From Pseudomonadota bacterium (lineage in GTDB: Bacteria; Myxococcota; Bradymonadia; UBA4248), in contig JAGBXG010000489.1 in NCBI GenBank assembly GCA_017629415.1, positions 1 to 9,136 of the forward strand: 9,136 bases of DNA, in the 5' to 3' direction. Below are positions 1 through 7,530 of this stretch, piece after piece (position 1 is the stretch's first letter; every line of letters starts with the position of its first letter). Both the position numbers and the translations under genes were made by a program. Under the pieces are notes generated by a model. That model did no database searches. It had not been told where the DNA came from and worked only from the letters and a program-made list of their open reading frames with translations.

Positions 1-56
1 AGCCCTTGAGAAATATTGGAATGAGCAGGTGTCGTTTGAGCATTGAAGTCAGACAT
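1..56 (-). CDS. possible N-terminal fragment of a downstream gene
   Basis: An ATG at 54-56 on the minus strand opens a frame that stays open to the left edge and reads MSDFNAQTTPAHSNISQG. An in-frame TAA lies a short way upstream, so this ATG would be the first start. The fragment follows the stop of the six-helix membrane protein gene by 69 bp on the same strand, which suits a co-directional neighbour. No Shine-Dalgarno sequence precedes it (the upstream bases are pyrimidine-rich), and 18 residues are too few to assign a family. It may be a chance open frame. Confidence 0.35.
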   Translation of the reverse strand, partial: MSDFNAQTTPAHSNISQG

Positions 57-125
57 GAGAAGTACAAATATGGGCGATATTTTGAGAGTTTAGCGAACTG
101 CGCAATAAAAGCATTCCCATGATGT

Positions 126-1739
126 TTATCGTTGAATGATATTGGCAGGTCCTTTAGGCACTTTTGGCTTGAAGAATTCAGCGTATTGTTCATTGTCTTT
201 AACCACTTCCATTTCCTCAGAACGGACCAGAGATTCGACTTCATCAGCAGAAATCTGGCGTGTTTTAAGCCTCGTTTTCTCTGTGTTGTTATCATCTTCT
301 GATATCATTTGAGAAAGTTTTGGCATGCGGATGGGGGCATCGGTGGTGTTTTCTTGAGATACAGAACCTGGAGAGGATAGGGTGGTGGTATCTTTGCCCC
401 ACTTGGTATGGCTTGAATCTTTTAACGCAGAGTCTGAAAAATCCGGTATTGAAATTTCCGGCATGACAAAAGCGGGCATTTCATCTTTAGAAGCGTGTTC
501 AGAAGTTTGAGCAGGCTCATCGATGATTGTTTCTTCTGCCTTAGGGGGTTCGCGAAGAAGCTCAGGAGAATCCGGCTCTTCATCATTGCTGTTATGCTTT
601 TTGGGGCTAGGCATGGGTAAAGCTTCGATCGTGCGATAAAACTGGACCATAAGAGACAGGCCGATTGTCATTAACCCGATGATGAGCCCTTTGCAAAGGA
701 ATCCCAAGAAAAGCCATCGGCTGCCGCTGACAGGACGGTCTAAATAAGCTTGGGTTATTTCAGAAATTTCCCGGTTATCCCGATTGGCTTCAAACGAATC
801 ACGCCGCATGCCATAGTCAGCTAAAGCGGCAATAAAAGCCTTGGGATCGCCGTCATAATCTTCATATTCGGGCACGGGATCCTGGAAAAACTTATTGGAC
901 ATGGCATTTTTGAGTCTGGCAATATCCAAATCATTGTATGCGCTTGTTTCAAGTTTAGCGATATATTCCTGATCTTCTTCAAGCGTCGTTTGAATGGCTT
1001 GAACGGCGTGTTTGGCCATTTCTACTTCGATATCAAAAGCTTCGTGATGTTTTTTATCGCATACGCCGGCACCGGCAAAAAACGCGATGGATAATGCCAA
1101 AACGGGTAAAAGGGTTAGACACAAATATCCGACACGTCCTTTTGTATCTTCGTAGGATTTTTTGATAGCATGCAAAGCGCCATATTCCGGCATGTCTATC
1201 ATATTGAACCATGATAAGCTGAATCGAAGCAATACATAGATATATAAAATAATAGCAATGGCACCAAAAGTATATACAATTTGCGGGAATCTGCACATTG
1301 TCATGATCAAGAATATCATCAGATAAACGCCGCCTGTCATGACAAGCTGCCGCAATACTTCAAACAATGCGCCGACTTTAAGGGATTGCCAGGGATGAAG
1401 GATGCCTTGAATACCGCATGTTGCCCAAGGTGTATCCGGATCATCATTCGTTTTAAGTGCAAGGGCAAAAAGACTGTACGGCAAAAAGATGGCTCCTATC
1501 AACATCAGGAGATATGAAATGATAGTTTTGATAAATGAAGTGGTGACATCCGCATGTTCTAACTTCAAATCACTGAGGATTTGAATCATTTTAGCTTCTT
1601 CATCGACATTGCCCTGCAATATCCAAGATAAAATAAACCAGGCGGCTGTCCACACGAGAAGTTTGAGCCATGATTCACGAAGGTGTTCAAAAGCATTGCG
1701 ATAAATCGTTTTAATATGTTCAAAAAGTTCGAATTGCAT
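126..1739 (-). CDS. six-helix membrane protein with periplasmic insert and long acidic tail, family unknown
   Basis: I do not recognise the family. Numbered from the chosen start (537 aa), hydrophobic segments lie at about 25-42, 71-95, 132-149, 153-175, 203-226 and 341-366. Basic residues in the N-terminus and the 4-5 loop put both ends in the cytoplasm. The 5-6 loop (about 227-340) would then be periplasmic; it is charged, helical-looking and carries YEDYDGD at 292-298. The last 170 residues form a low-complexity tail rich in Glu, Asp, Ser and Pro with repeated short Met-Pro stretches, probably disordered. I chose the ATG at 1737-1739 because a weak GAG lies 7 nt upstream; the in-frame ATG at 1752-1754 (542 aa) has no ribosome site. 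The gene follows the propeller lipoprotein gene, but a probable terminator separates them. Function is unknown; the layout suggests an envelope protein linking a periplasmic domain to a cytoplasmic interaction tail. Confidence 0.88.
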   Translation of the reverse strand: MQFELFEHIKTIYRNAFEHLRESWLKLLVWTAAWFILSWILQGNVDEEAKMIQILSDLKLEHADVTTSFIKTIISYLLMLIGAIFLPYSLFALALKTNDDPDTPWATCGIQGILHPWQSLKVGALFEVLRQLVMTGGVYLMIFLIMTMCRFPQIVYTFGAIAIILYIYVLLRFSLSWFNMIDMPEYGALHAIKKSYEDTKGRVGYLCLTLLPVLALSIAFFAGAGVCDKKHHEAFDIEVEMAKHAVQAIQTTLEEDQEYIAKLETSAYNDLDIARLKNAMSNKFFQDPVPEYEDYDGDPKAFIAALADYGMRRDSFEANRDNREISEITQAYLDRPVSGSRWLFLGFLCKGLIIGLMTIGLSLMVQFYRTIEALPMPSPKKHNSNDEEPDSPELLREPPKAEETIIDEPAQTSEHASKDEMPAFVMPEISIPDFSDSALKDSSHTKWGKDTTTLSSPGSVSQENTTDAPIRMPKLSQMISEDDNNTEKTRLKTRQISADEVESLVRSEEMEVVKDNEQYAEFFKPKVPKGPANIIQR

Positions 1740-1840
1740 AAAATGGCTCAACATTAAAAACTAAAAAATTTAAGGCCTGCACTTCACAGACATTTGAACT
1801 CTATACCACTACCTCAAGGAATATTCTATTCCTACGCAGG

Positions 1841-1890
1841 ACAAAAAAAGAAAAAAGGAGAGAGACGTGCAGGGGTTGCATGTCTTTCTC
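1841..1890 (-). terminator. probable intrinsic terminator between propeller and membrane-protein genes
   Basis: On the minus strand, arms at 1878-1890 and 1858-1870 form a 13-position stem with two A-C mismatches around a 7-nt loop (1871-1877). It is followed directly by a T-rich tract of about 15 nt (1842-1857) broken by one C. That is the ordinary order for a Rho-independent terminator acting on leftward transcription, and it lies about 160 bp after the propeller stop codon. The mismatches weaken the stem; read on the plus strand the same positions become G-U wobbles, but no T-run follows there. Confidence 0.55.
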
Positions 1891-1953
1891 TTGAGGCATT
1901 TTAAATTCATCGTAATGGAAGGAAACATCGAATCATACTGGATTCGGGGCGTT

Positions 1954-2027
1954 GCGGGGCAGAGCCCCGCATCGGGGGTAGGCGCGTATTTGCAAAGCAA
2001 ATAGCGCCGCAGGGGGCTTGGCCCCCT
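1954..2027. repeat. cluster of three tandem GC-rich hairpins after the propeller gene
   Basis: Three perfect or near-perfect inverted repeats lie side by side. At 1954-1970 GCGGGGC and GCCCCGC flank an AGA loop. At 1981-2008 GGCGC and GCGCC enclose TATTTGC and GCAAATA, with one unpaired G at 1986. At 2011-2027 AGGGGGC and GCCCCCT flank TTG. The same kinds of hairpin recur at 4372-4433, 5315-5359, 7531-7639, 7776-7792, 8710-8750 and 9055-9132, so they belong to intergenic repeat families. No T-run follows them on the minus strand. Confidence 0.85.
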
Positions 2028-2049
2028 TAAAGAAACCCAAAATTATCTT

Positions 2050-4212
2050 TTAGAATTTCACGGCTGCAAATTCTTCTTTCGGATTCAATACGTTATTGGC
2101 TTTTACACCGAGTGCCGACACCGTGTAAATGTATGCATCTTTTGTATATTCGCCTGCTGTTTTGAACATAATGCGGCTGCGGTTCAAGTCTGTCCACCAG
2201 CGATAATGGCCAGATTTGATAAAATCGCTGTGATCGATAGCGCCGATACGTTCAAATCCGGTATCCGGCAATGCTTTATAAACGAGCATGCCTGTAAAGT
2301 TGTGATTTTCGTAAGTGTCCCAGCTCCAGTCATAAATATTGACCGGCACTGCCAGCAAACCGGAACCGGCATGATATGTAAAGGCATGGTGATCATAAAG
2401 TGCTTCGGAATAGGAATAGGAATCCTGAGATATTTCAATCAGTTCTTTGTGCGCCTGGACAGGATTTTTCATATCAGAAACGTCAAAAATCTGAAGTTGC
2501 AGCCCCAAAATACTGCCTTCTTCTGTCGCATCTTCACCGATTGTCAGCAAATGATTGTCGCCAAGCGGATGAATATATGAAGAATATCCTGTAATTTTCA
2601 GCTCACCCATCACTTTTGGATTCTTGGGATCGCTCAAATCAAGCGTATAAAGCGGATCCATTTGCCGGAAGGTCACCATATAACCTTTGTCGCCAAACAT
2701 GCGAGCCGCGTAAAGGTTTTCATTCAACCCGAGGTCTTCTATGCGACCCACCAGCTGCATTTGGGGACCATCCAGTTTAAGGACATTTAACGAAGAACCC
2801 TGATTTGCGCCATTCCAATACGAATCTTCTGCAGCCACGCGCAAATGACCTTCATACTCGCTCATCCAGAAGGGATCGCTGACAATGCCGTCCACTTCAC
2901 CGGAGTTGATATAACGTGTTCCCTGCGTATCAATATTAAAGCGATGAATGTGCGAATAATTGCGGCAATCATCCTCTTCAACACAGTTCCAATACCAGCT
3001 GTTGCTCGTTGAAACGACGTAAATATTTTTCTGCGATGCATAGACTGTCCAGCCATAATCTGCAATCGCCGATGCATTGACTGTTTCAAAATCATGGCCT
3101 GAAATATCGGCCATGATGAGCAAACCATCCTGTGTTGAAGTCGTTTTGGGAATATAAAGATCGGTGCATCCAATCAAATCTTTGTGTGTTGTGCCGTTAG
3201 AAATCTGGGGCCAACTCAGCCATGAACTGTCGGGATATTGTTTTTCAAGCCAGGCACGAATGACAGGCAAATATTTGTCCCTCATGGTTCTCAGCTCTTT
3301 CATATAGGCTTGTTCGGCTTCATAATATTTATCCCAATCCCCGTCATAATCTTCATATTTCGGGGCTTTATCATGATCCGGTTCGGGCACGCCGGGAATA
3401 TCTGCATGATATAAATTGGAGATATCCAGCAGCGAACGTCTTGCAGATGCACTCATTAAAATATGCACACGGCCGTCAATCATGCGGGCAGTGACATAAC
3501 TGCCGTCCATTTCATGCTGTTTCAGCAGCTTGGGCTGTGTCGGATCGCTCACATCATAGACACGCACGAATGTCACACTTGTGCCATAATACCCATACTT
3601 ATTGATATCGTTATAACGATAGCCACTGTCTATCGCAATCAGACGATCTTCGTGAAGCAAAAGACCGCTGGGATATGCATAGCCATTGTCGTCGAGATCC
3701 AGAGCCGGAATCGTTGCCACTTTCTTCATTTCATTGGCCGGCCAGGCTTTCAGAATCTCAATTCCGCCATACTTGCCGTCATCCCAGTTATTATTGACAA
3801 TATACATCCAGGTGCCGTCATTTTTGACCGTATCGACTTCATCTACGCCTTCTTCCTGGACATTTGTCGTTGTAAATTCGCCGGCACTTTCGTTCTTGTC
3901 AGTACTGCTTCCAGCGTCACCGGAGACAGAATTATCGGGCATAGCCTCCATGTCATCTTCTGCCCAATAATAGTACCAACTGAAGCGTTCATTGGCCAGA
4001 TGACGCGCCGCCGCATCCAGCAGGTGTGCACGATAATCATCGCAAGAATCCGCTTTTTGTAAGGCCAATTCATGCTGTGAAAACACGATATCCATGGTGT
4101 CAACATTTTCGTCAAAACCGTGAATTCCATTGCCGCTGCCCACTTCGTTTTCACCGCATCCTGCCATCAAAGCACTGCACAACAAAGCCATCGTCCAATT
4201 CTTTATTCTCAT
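2050..4212 (-). CDS. secreted beta-propeller lipoprotein (PF09826/COG4880 type)
   Basis: A 720-aa protein. The signature TNVQEEGVDEVDTVKNDG at residues 116-133 is characteristic of secreted proteins with a C-terminal beta-propeller distantly related to WD40 repeats. Repeated blade-like strands follow (for example VYDVSDPTQPK, LDLSDPKNPK, IFDVSDMKNP). The N-terminus is a short basic segment, a hydrophobic stretch and MAGC with Cys19 as the lipidated residue. Gly, not Asp, follows Cys19, so outer-membrane sorting is likely by the E. coli rule. The start is the second of two adjacent ATGs, because AGGAG sits 6 nt upstream; an upstream ATG at 4252-4254 lacks such a site. A charged helical insert at about 274-331 carries YEDYDGD (286-292). 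Cys410 and Cys416 are placed to form a disulfide. No enzymatic motif is seen; ligand or protein binding at the cell surface is inferred. The family assignment is firm, the role is not. Confidence 0.93.
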   Translation of the reverse strand: MRIKNWTMALLCSALMAGCGENEVGSGNGIHGFDENVDTMDIVFSQHELALQKADSCDDYRAHLLDAAARHLANERFSWYYYWAEDDMEAMPDNSVSGDAGSSTDKNESAGEFTTTNVQEEGVDEVDTVKNDGTWMYIVNNNWDDGKYGGIEILKAWPANEMKKVATIPALDLDDNGYAYPSGLLLHEDRLIAIDSGYRYNDINKYGYYGTSVTFVRVYDVSDPTQPKLLKQHEMDGSYVTARMIDGRVHILMSASARRSLLDISNLYHADIPGVPEPDHDKAPKYEDYDGDWDKYYEAEQAYMKELRTMRDKYLPVIRAWLEKQYPDSSWLSWPQISNGTTHKDLIGCTDLYIPKTTSTQDGLLIMADISGHDFETVNASAIADYGWTVYASQKNIYVVSTSNSWYWNCVEEDDCRNYSHIHRFNIDTQGTRYINSGEVDGIVSDPFWMSEYEGHLRVAAEDSYWNGANQGSSLNVLKLDGPQMQLVGRIEDLGLNENLYAARMFGDKGYMVTFRQMDPLYTLDLSDPKNPKVMGELKITGYSSYIHPLGDNHLLTIGEDATEEGSILGLQLQIFDVSDMKNPVQAHKELIEISQDSYSYSEALYDHHAFTYHAGSGLLAVPVNIYDWSWDTYENHNFTGMLVYKALPDTGFERIGAIDHSDFIKSGHYRWWTDLNRSRIMFKTAGEYTKDAYIYTVSALGVKANNVLNPKEEFAAVKF

Positions 4213-4218
4213 CATAAA

Positions 4219-4223
4219 CTCCT
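4219..4223 (-). promoter_or_regulatory. ribosome binding site deciding the propeller start
   Basis: AGGAG on the minus strand lies 6 nt before the ATG at 4210-4212 and 3 nt before the ATG at 4213-4215. This favours the second ATG and removes 14 residues from the longest open frame. The shorter protein then begins directly with the lipoprotein signal peptide. Confidence 0.85.
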
Positions 4224-4269
4224 TATCTTGTAACAGGTGCAAACTGACACCCAAAGCAACACATTAAAC

Positions 4270-4298
4270 AGTATGCGCATTTCATCTGTAAACTTCAA
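4270..4298 (-). promoter_or_regulatory. candidate sigma-70-like promoter for the propeller gene
   Basis: On the minus strand TTGAAG (4293-4298) and CATACT (4270-4275) are separated by 17 nt, each matching four of six consensus positions. The pair lies about 60 bp upstream of the start codon. The spacing is ideal but the hexamers are imperfect, and the local AT richness makes chance matches common. Confidence 0.35.
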
Positions 4299-4353
4299 GA
4301 CTGACAAAATTGTCGCATATCGTTTCAAACCTTATAACAAATGATTACAAATT

Positions 4354-4433
4354 GGCCATTATCGCTTTAATGGCCGCGCTATGCTGACGCATACGCGCCG
4401 GCCGCTGCGGTTATGCTGCGCATACACCGCAGC
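4354..4433. repeat. three consecutive, partly overlapping hairpins upstream of the propeller gene
   Basis: GGCCATTA (4354-4361) pairs perfectly with TAATGGCC (4368-4375). A second hairpin at 4372-4399 has TATGC/GCATA inner arms and a GCGC-rich outer stem. It shares bases 4372-4375 with the first, so the two compete. A third at 4404-4433 has GCTGCGGT/ACCGCAGC outer arms, TATGC/GCATA inner arms and one bulged base. On the plus strand the third is followed by TTTATTTTT, terminator-like, although no plus-strand gene is seen. The cluster lies 55-135 bp upstream of the candidate propeller promoter. Confidence 0.75.
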
Positions 4434-4606
4434 TTTATTTTTAAAGCTGACTCATGTTCGCAATAACAAAAAAATGTTTCAAAAAATTTCGTTTATGATG
4501 AAGTAAGTGAAAAAGCTCAAACCAAAATAAAGGATTCAGAGCTCACTCAAATTTTATTGAATCATCAATTAAATTATCTCAAATGTTGATATGCTATGTT
4601 ATGATC
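4434..4606. other. AT-rich intergenic stretch with no gene seen
   Basis: This is the remainder of the 419-bp gap between the YunG-like and propeller genes. It is clearly more AT-rich than the coding sequence. The only noteworthy frame (about 40 codons, plus strand, ending at the TGA 4587-4589) has no start codon near its beginning. I find no convincing gene, promoter pair or repeat shared with the rest of the window. Confidence 0.5.
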
Positions 4607-4634
4607 TAAGATCATATCATCAAATATGATCTTA
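4607..4634 (-). repeat. perfect 11-bp AT-rich inverted repeat spanning the YunG-like stop codon
   Basis: TAAGATCATAT (4607-4617) and ATATGATCTTA (4624-4634) are exact reverse complements around a 6-nt loop. On the minus strand the stop codon TAA of the YunG-like gene is the first three bases of the stem. A nested palindrome ATGATCT-A-AGATCAT occupies 4601-4615. No T-run follows on the minus strand, so it is not a standard terminator. It may be a 3' end stabiliser or a protein-binding site. Confidence 0.6.
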
Positions 4635-5069
4635 AATCATACGGCATCGTTTTAAAAGTTCTGCTTTCAAATATTGATATCTCAAATACTTTTCTTCTTT
4701 GGCAAAATGAACTTCTCTCCATTGCTCAGGATTTTGAGAATAATCTAAGATTTCATCTCCAAATTGTTCACTGGTAAGATCAAAAATACAATCGCCAACA
4801 ACATTATAACAATGATAATTGCCGCCACTCCGCAGAATGCCCTTAACACATCCGCCAAAAATATCCTGAACGAGAAAAGCCGTAATCGAACATTGGCCCA
4901 ATGTCTTATTCTCTGAGTGCCAATGATGACGTAAACGCGGCGCACAAGTTTCAGCACACCAAATTTCTGAAAGCAAATCATAAAGGTGGCGTGGATTGCG
5001 GATTTTGGCAAATTCCGATGCAATGGGCGTCACATTCGCCGTTTTCCAACCATAAAATGTATATGTCAT
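4632..5069 (-). CDS. YunG-like small protein, possible cysteine-hydrolase fold
   Basis: A 145-aa protein resembling the YunG family of uncharacterised bacterial proteins. The family-like core is a segment rich in Trp, Cys and His, then LGQCSITAFLVQDIFGG at 57-73, NYHCYNVVG at 84-92 and FDLTSEQF at 96-103, closing with a YLRYQYLKAEL-like helix. Cys60, His86 and Asp97 are spaced like a Cys-His-Asp triad in transglutaminase-like folds; that enzymatic reading is my inference, not established for the family. No signal peptide or membrane segment is visible, so it is probably cytoplasmic. The start is the ATG at 5067-5069, with AGGAG 5 nt upstream. An in-frame ATG 43 codons earlier would extend it through a repeat-like arginine-rich stretch and is rejected. 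Its AT-rich surroundings and lack of link to its neighbours suggest a separate transcription unit, perhaps acquired. Confidence 0.8.
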   Translation of the reverse strand: MTYTFYGWKTANVTPIASEFAKIRNPRHLYDLLSEIWCAETCAPRLRHHWHSENKTLGQCSITAFLVQDIFGGCVKGILRSGGNYHCYNVVGDCIFDLTSEQFGDEILDYSQNPEQWREVHFAKEEKYLRYQYLKAELLKRCRMI

Positions 5070-5074
5070 GATCT

Positions 5075-5079
5075 CTCCT
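5075..5079 (-). promoter_or_regulatory. ribosome binding site deciding the YunG-like start
   Basis: AGGAG on the minus strand stands 5 nt before the ATG at 5067-5069. It identifies the internal ATG as the true start, in place of the longer frame that begins at 5198 inside non-coding sequence. Confidence 0.85.
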
Positions 5080-5187
5080 GTACACAAAGCGTACGTATGA
5101 AGTCGTGCGTGATAGGAAAGCGCGCTGGCACGCTCCCTCCTTTCACTCCTTGCTTCCTCGAAATGGCATCCCAATGCCGGCAAAAAA

Positions 5188-5359
5188 AACGTCAGCAAGT
5201 ACGAATGTTTAAAACCATCCTAAAGTGGAATGGGATACGGGGTCTCATTTCGCCCCTGAACAACAGCACCCGGTACCTGTCCACCCCACGAAAAAACGCC
5301 CAATATTGTGGGTTCCAAGGGGCTCAGCCCCTTGGCGGGGTGTGGGGCAGAGCCCCACA
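5188..5359. repeat. type-2 intergenic repeat element, copy 1
   Basis: This element matches 8930-9099 as a series of identical blocks in the same order at nearly the same spacing: AACGTCAGC (5188), GGAATGGG (5227), CATTTCGCCCC (5246), then an uninterrupted identical 39-base run (5310-5348). The last block contains two perfect hairpins: CCAAGGGGC/GCCCCTTGG around TCA (5315-5335) and TGTGGGGC/GCCCCACA around AGA (5341-5359). It fills most of the 304-bp gap between the YunG-like start and the BatA-like stop. On the minus strand it begins 14 nt after the BatA-like stop codon, following a T-run. Confidence 0.82.
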
Positions 5360-5373
5360 AAAAAAACAAAACC

Positions 5374-7419
5374 CTAAACAGTCCAGCGTCGGTGATATGT
5401 CAGCCATTCGACGGTGATGAGGCCCATGGCGATGAGCAATGCAAGCACCCAGACATATTGAGATGATGACGGCAGCTTTTCGAGCATGGAAAGAATAAAG
5501 GAAGACTCTTCTTCATTCAGTTCGATTTCATCCCCAAGTGTCGTTTTGAGGTGAATGCGTCCCGTGATTTCGGACGGTTTTTGAGATAAATTGGATTCGT
5601 CAGGATGATAGAAATTTGCAGCAAATTCGATATTTCGAGCTGTTTTTGGGGATTCATGCGATGCGATTTGATAGAAGCCGGCGGTTTCACCATATAAACT
5701 GACGGCATTATCGTATGCTGGCAAGTTCTGGAGTTTGGAACCATCAGGCTTTGTAATATCGACGCGTTTCATCGTATCAGGCACGGTCACGTGCCAAGCC
5801 TGTCCCGTGGGGAACCCGCGCTGGGGTTCGGTATTTTCATCCATGAGCCAATCGACTGCATTGATAAAGAAGACGGGCAGTCCCACGCGGAAAATGAGAT
5901 CGCTTTCCACAAGACTGAACCCCACGGCAACCATGCGTTGATCGTCGGTTTTACGCGTTGCCATCAGCGGCCCTTCAATGGCGCGCATGATGAGTTCATC
6001 ATTTTTAATGCCGCTAAAAGTATTTGCGCGTGCAATATTTAAATTTTTGAGACTGAGCCAACGCGCGACAGCATGTTTATTGTTCACGCGTTCAATCACG
6101 GGGGAAACGACTTCCGTTGTTTTGAACGGTGAATAGGTCGCATCGGGATTGATAAATATCGTGCGTCCCTGCCAATCGGCGGTATCTACGTTGCCCAAAT
6201 TCCGATATGAGTTATCTAAAATGACAATATCATAATCGGCTGCAAGCGTTTTAAGTTCAATCCCCTGGGCATTGCGCATGGCTTTATCGGGACTGACAAA
6301 TTCAACGCGGTAATTCTCGTTCAGCAGCAATGCGGCTTCAAGATAGAGGTTACCCGATGAAATGCACAAAATACGCGGTTTGGCATAATCGGGAATCCGC
6401 GCATAAGCGATGTCATCCATCGGCATAGGATCGCGCAAATCGGCGGGATCAACAATTTCAATCGTGGCCGCCATCCGGCTCGCTCCGATCGTTAAATTGT
6501 CATACAGCCGCAGTTCCGAATCCCCCGAAGCAATCGTCAGTGTTTTCTCAGCTAAAATTTGATGCTCACTCTGAGGGTTGAAGGTCATTTCTTTATCTTC
6601 AAGCCCAAAGATTTTCAATCGAGCCGTCACTGGCTTATCAAAACCATTATGTACTTTAAAGAAAACCTCAAACCCGAGGCGATTGGCTATATATCGGCGC
6701 ACATTAAACGCTTCGATAGACAAATTCCCCGAAGCTTCGCCGTATGTTTTTTGCTCAAAAGCTACATTTGACGGCAGCATTTGTGACAAAGATTCGGCAT
6801 CTTTAATCTGACCGTCTGTGAGCAAAAAGATTTCCGCATTGGCGCGTTCCTGGGTCAAATTCACGGCCAATTCAAGGGCTTTGCCCATATCCGTCGTCGT
6901 TGATCGCGGTTGAATTGTCTGCAAAGCCCGCGAAAGCGCAGATTTATCGGCACTGAATGGCCCCGAAACCGCACTAACCATCCCCGATGCTTCCACAATG
7001 ACAGCCCGATCCGTCATGCCCATATTATCGATAAGTTTTTGGGCATCTTCGACAGCACATTCAAACCGCGTCTTGCAATTCGAATCAGCCTTCTGAGCAT
7101 CGGCAGTCATCGAAGCACTGGCATCGACAATAATCACCGCATGGCGCCGCGCACTGTCGTCTTCTTCCTGCCTCGGATCCATTAATGCCAAAGCTATCAA
7201 CCCCACCACGCCCATGATCAGCAGATAACTGACGATCCGTTTCACCCAATCATGCCAGCGCCGATGCGAGCTTTTTTCCAAAACTTCGCGCCAAAGGCCA
7301 ATATAGGGCACAGCAACAGATCGGCGGCGCACACGAAGCAAATACAAAACCGCAATGACAAGCGCAAGAATCGCCAGCACAGGAAGCAATGTCTGAAAGG
7401 TATAACCATTAAATTGCAT
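5374..7419 (-). CDS. BatA-like membrane-anchored von Willebrand factor A protein
   Basis: A 681-aa protein. Residues 1-80 carry two membrane segments (about 10-28 and 62-80) flanking a basic cytoplasmic loop, the layout of the BatA/aerotolerance N-terminal domain. A VWA domain follows, with a complete-looking metal site: D99-A-S101-A-S103, a threonine in the TTTDMG run (about T176) and D202 in LLTDGQ. The middle contains a beta-rich section and, from about 346, a Rossmann-like stretch resembling the glutamine-amidotransferase-like fold found in some long relatives. A third membrane segment at about 655-671 ends in a short basic tail (HRRWTV). The VWA domain should face the periplasm. It is much longer than canonical BatA (about 330 aa), so no gene symbol is given. 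The ribosome site is weak (GAG about 9 nt before the ATG). The DUF58 gene lies upstream, but 379 bp of repeats separate them. Related MoxR/DUF58/VWA sets act in envelope stress tolerance or metal-protein maturation; the role here is inferred. Confidence 0.92.
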   Translation of the reverse strand: MQFNGYTFQTLLPVLAILALVIAVLYLLRVRRRSVAVPYIGLWREVLEKSSHRRWHDWVKRIVSYLLIMGVVGLIALALMDPRQEEDDSARRHAVIIVDASASMTADAQKADSNCKTRFECAVEDAQKLIDNMGMTDRAVIVEASGMVSAVSGPFSADKSALSRALQTIQPRSTTTDMGKALELAVNLTQERANAEIFLLTDGQIKDAESLSQMLPSNVAFEQKTYGEASGNLSIEAFNVRRYIANRLGFEVFFKVHNGFDKPVTARLKIFGLEDKEMTFNPQSEHQILAEKTLTIASGDSELRLYDNLTIGASRMAATIEIVDPADLRDPMPMDDIAYARIPDYAKPRILCISSGNLYLEAALLLNENYRVEFVSPDKAMRNAQGIELKTLAADYDIVILDNSYRNLGNVDTADWQGRTIFINPDATYSPFKTTEVVSPVIERVNNKHAVARWLSLKNLNIARANTFSGIKNDELIMRAIEGPLMATRKTDDQRMVAVGFSLVESDLIFRVGLPVFFINAVDWLMDENTEPQRGFPTGQAWHVTVPDTMKRVDITKPDGSKLQNLPAYDNAVSLYGETAGFYQIASHESPKTARNIEFAANFYHPDESNLSQKPSEITGRIHLKTTLGDEIELNEEESSFILSMLEKLPSSSQYVWVLALLIAMGLITVEWLTYHRRWTV

Positions 7420-7455
7420 ATCTTGGTCTCAGTAAATTTTCATTTCTTAAGCTCC

Positions 7456-7523
7456 GCTATGCCGGCTTTCAGCCGCCATACGCTTCGCTTTTTCGGCTAT
7501 GCCGGCTTTCAGCCGCCATACGC
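7456..7523. repeat. tandem duplication of a 28-bp hairpin unit (40-bp period)
   Basis: Bases 7456-7483 and 7496-7523 are identical, with a 12-bp spacer. Each copy folds into a hairpin with TATG outer arms pairing with CATA, one C-C mismatch, and a CGGCT/AGCCG inner stem around a TTC loop (7458-7480 and 7498-7520). The pair lies 37 bp upstream of the BatA-like start codon, inside what would be its 5' leader if it is transcribed with the DUF58 gene. Confidence 0.9.
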
Positions 7524-7530
7524 CTGATAT

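Noticed and set aside
1809..2000. 63-codon minus-strand frame after the propeller gene
   Set aside because: It overlaps the GC hairpins and the probable terminator, has no ribosome site and no recognisable sequence.
3463..4062. 199-codon open frame on the plus strand opposite the propeller gene
   Set aside because: It lies wholly inside the antisense strand of a well-supported gene, has no domain I recognise and no clear ribosome site.
4467..4589. Plus-strand open frame of about 40 codons in the AT-rich gap
   Set aside because: It has no start codon near its beginning and no neighbouring signal; an upstream in-frame TAA closes it. It could be a gene remnant but cannot be supported.
5070..5198. 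43-residue N-terminal extension of the YunG-like protein
   Set aside because: The internal ATG at 5067-5069 has a strong AGGAG at 5 nt, while the extension runs through non-coding sequence into the type-2 repeat edge and has an arginine-rich, non-family composition.
7456..7523. Short repeat pair considered as a minimal CRISPR array
   Set aside because: There are only two units with a 12-bp spacer, no cas genes, and the same kind of palindromes is scattered across all gaps.
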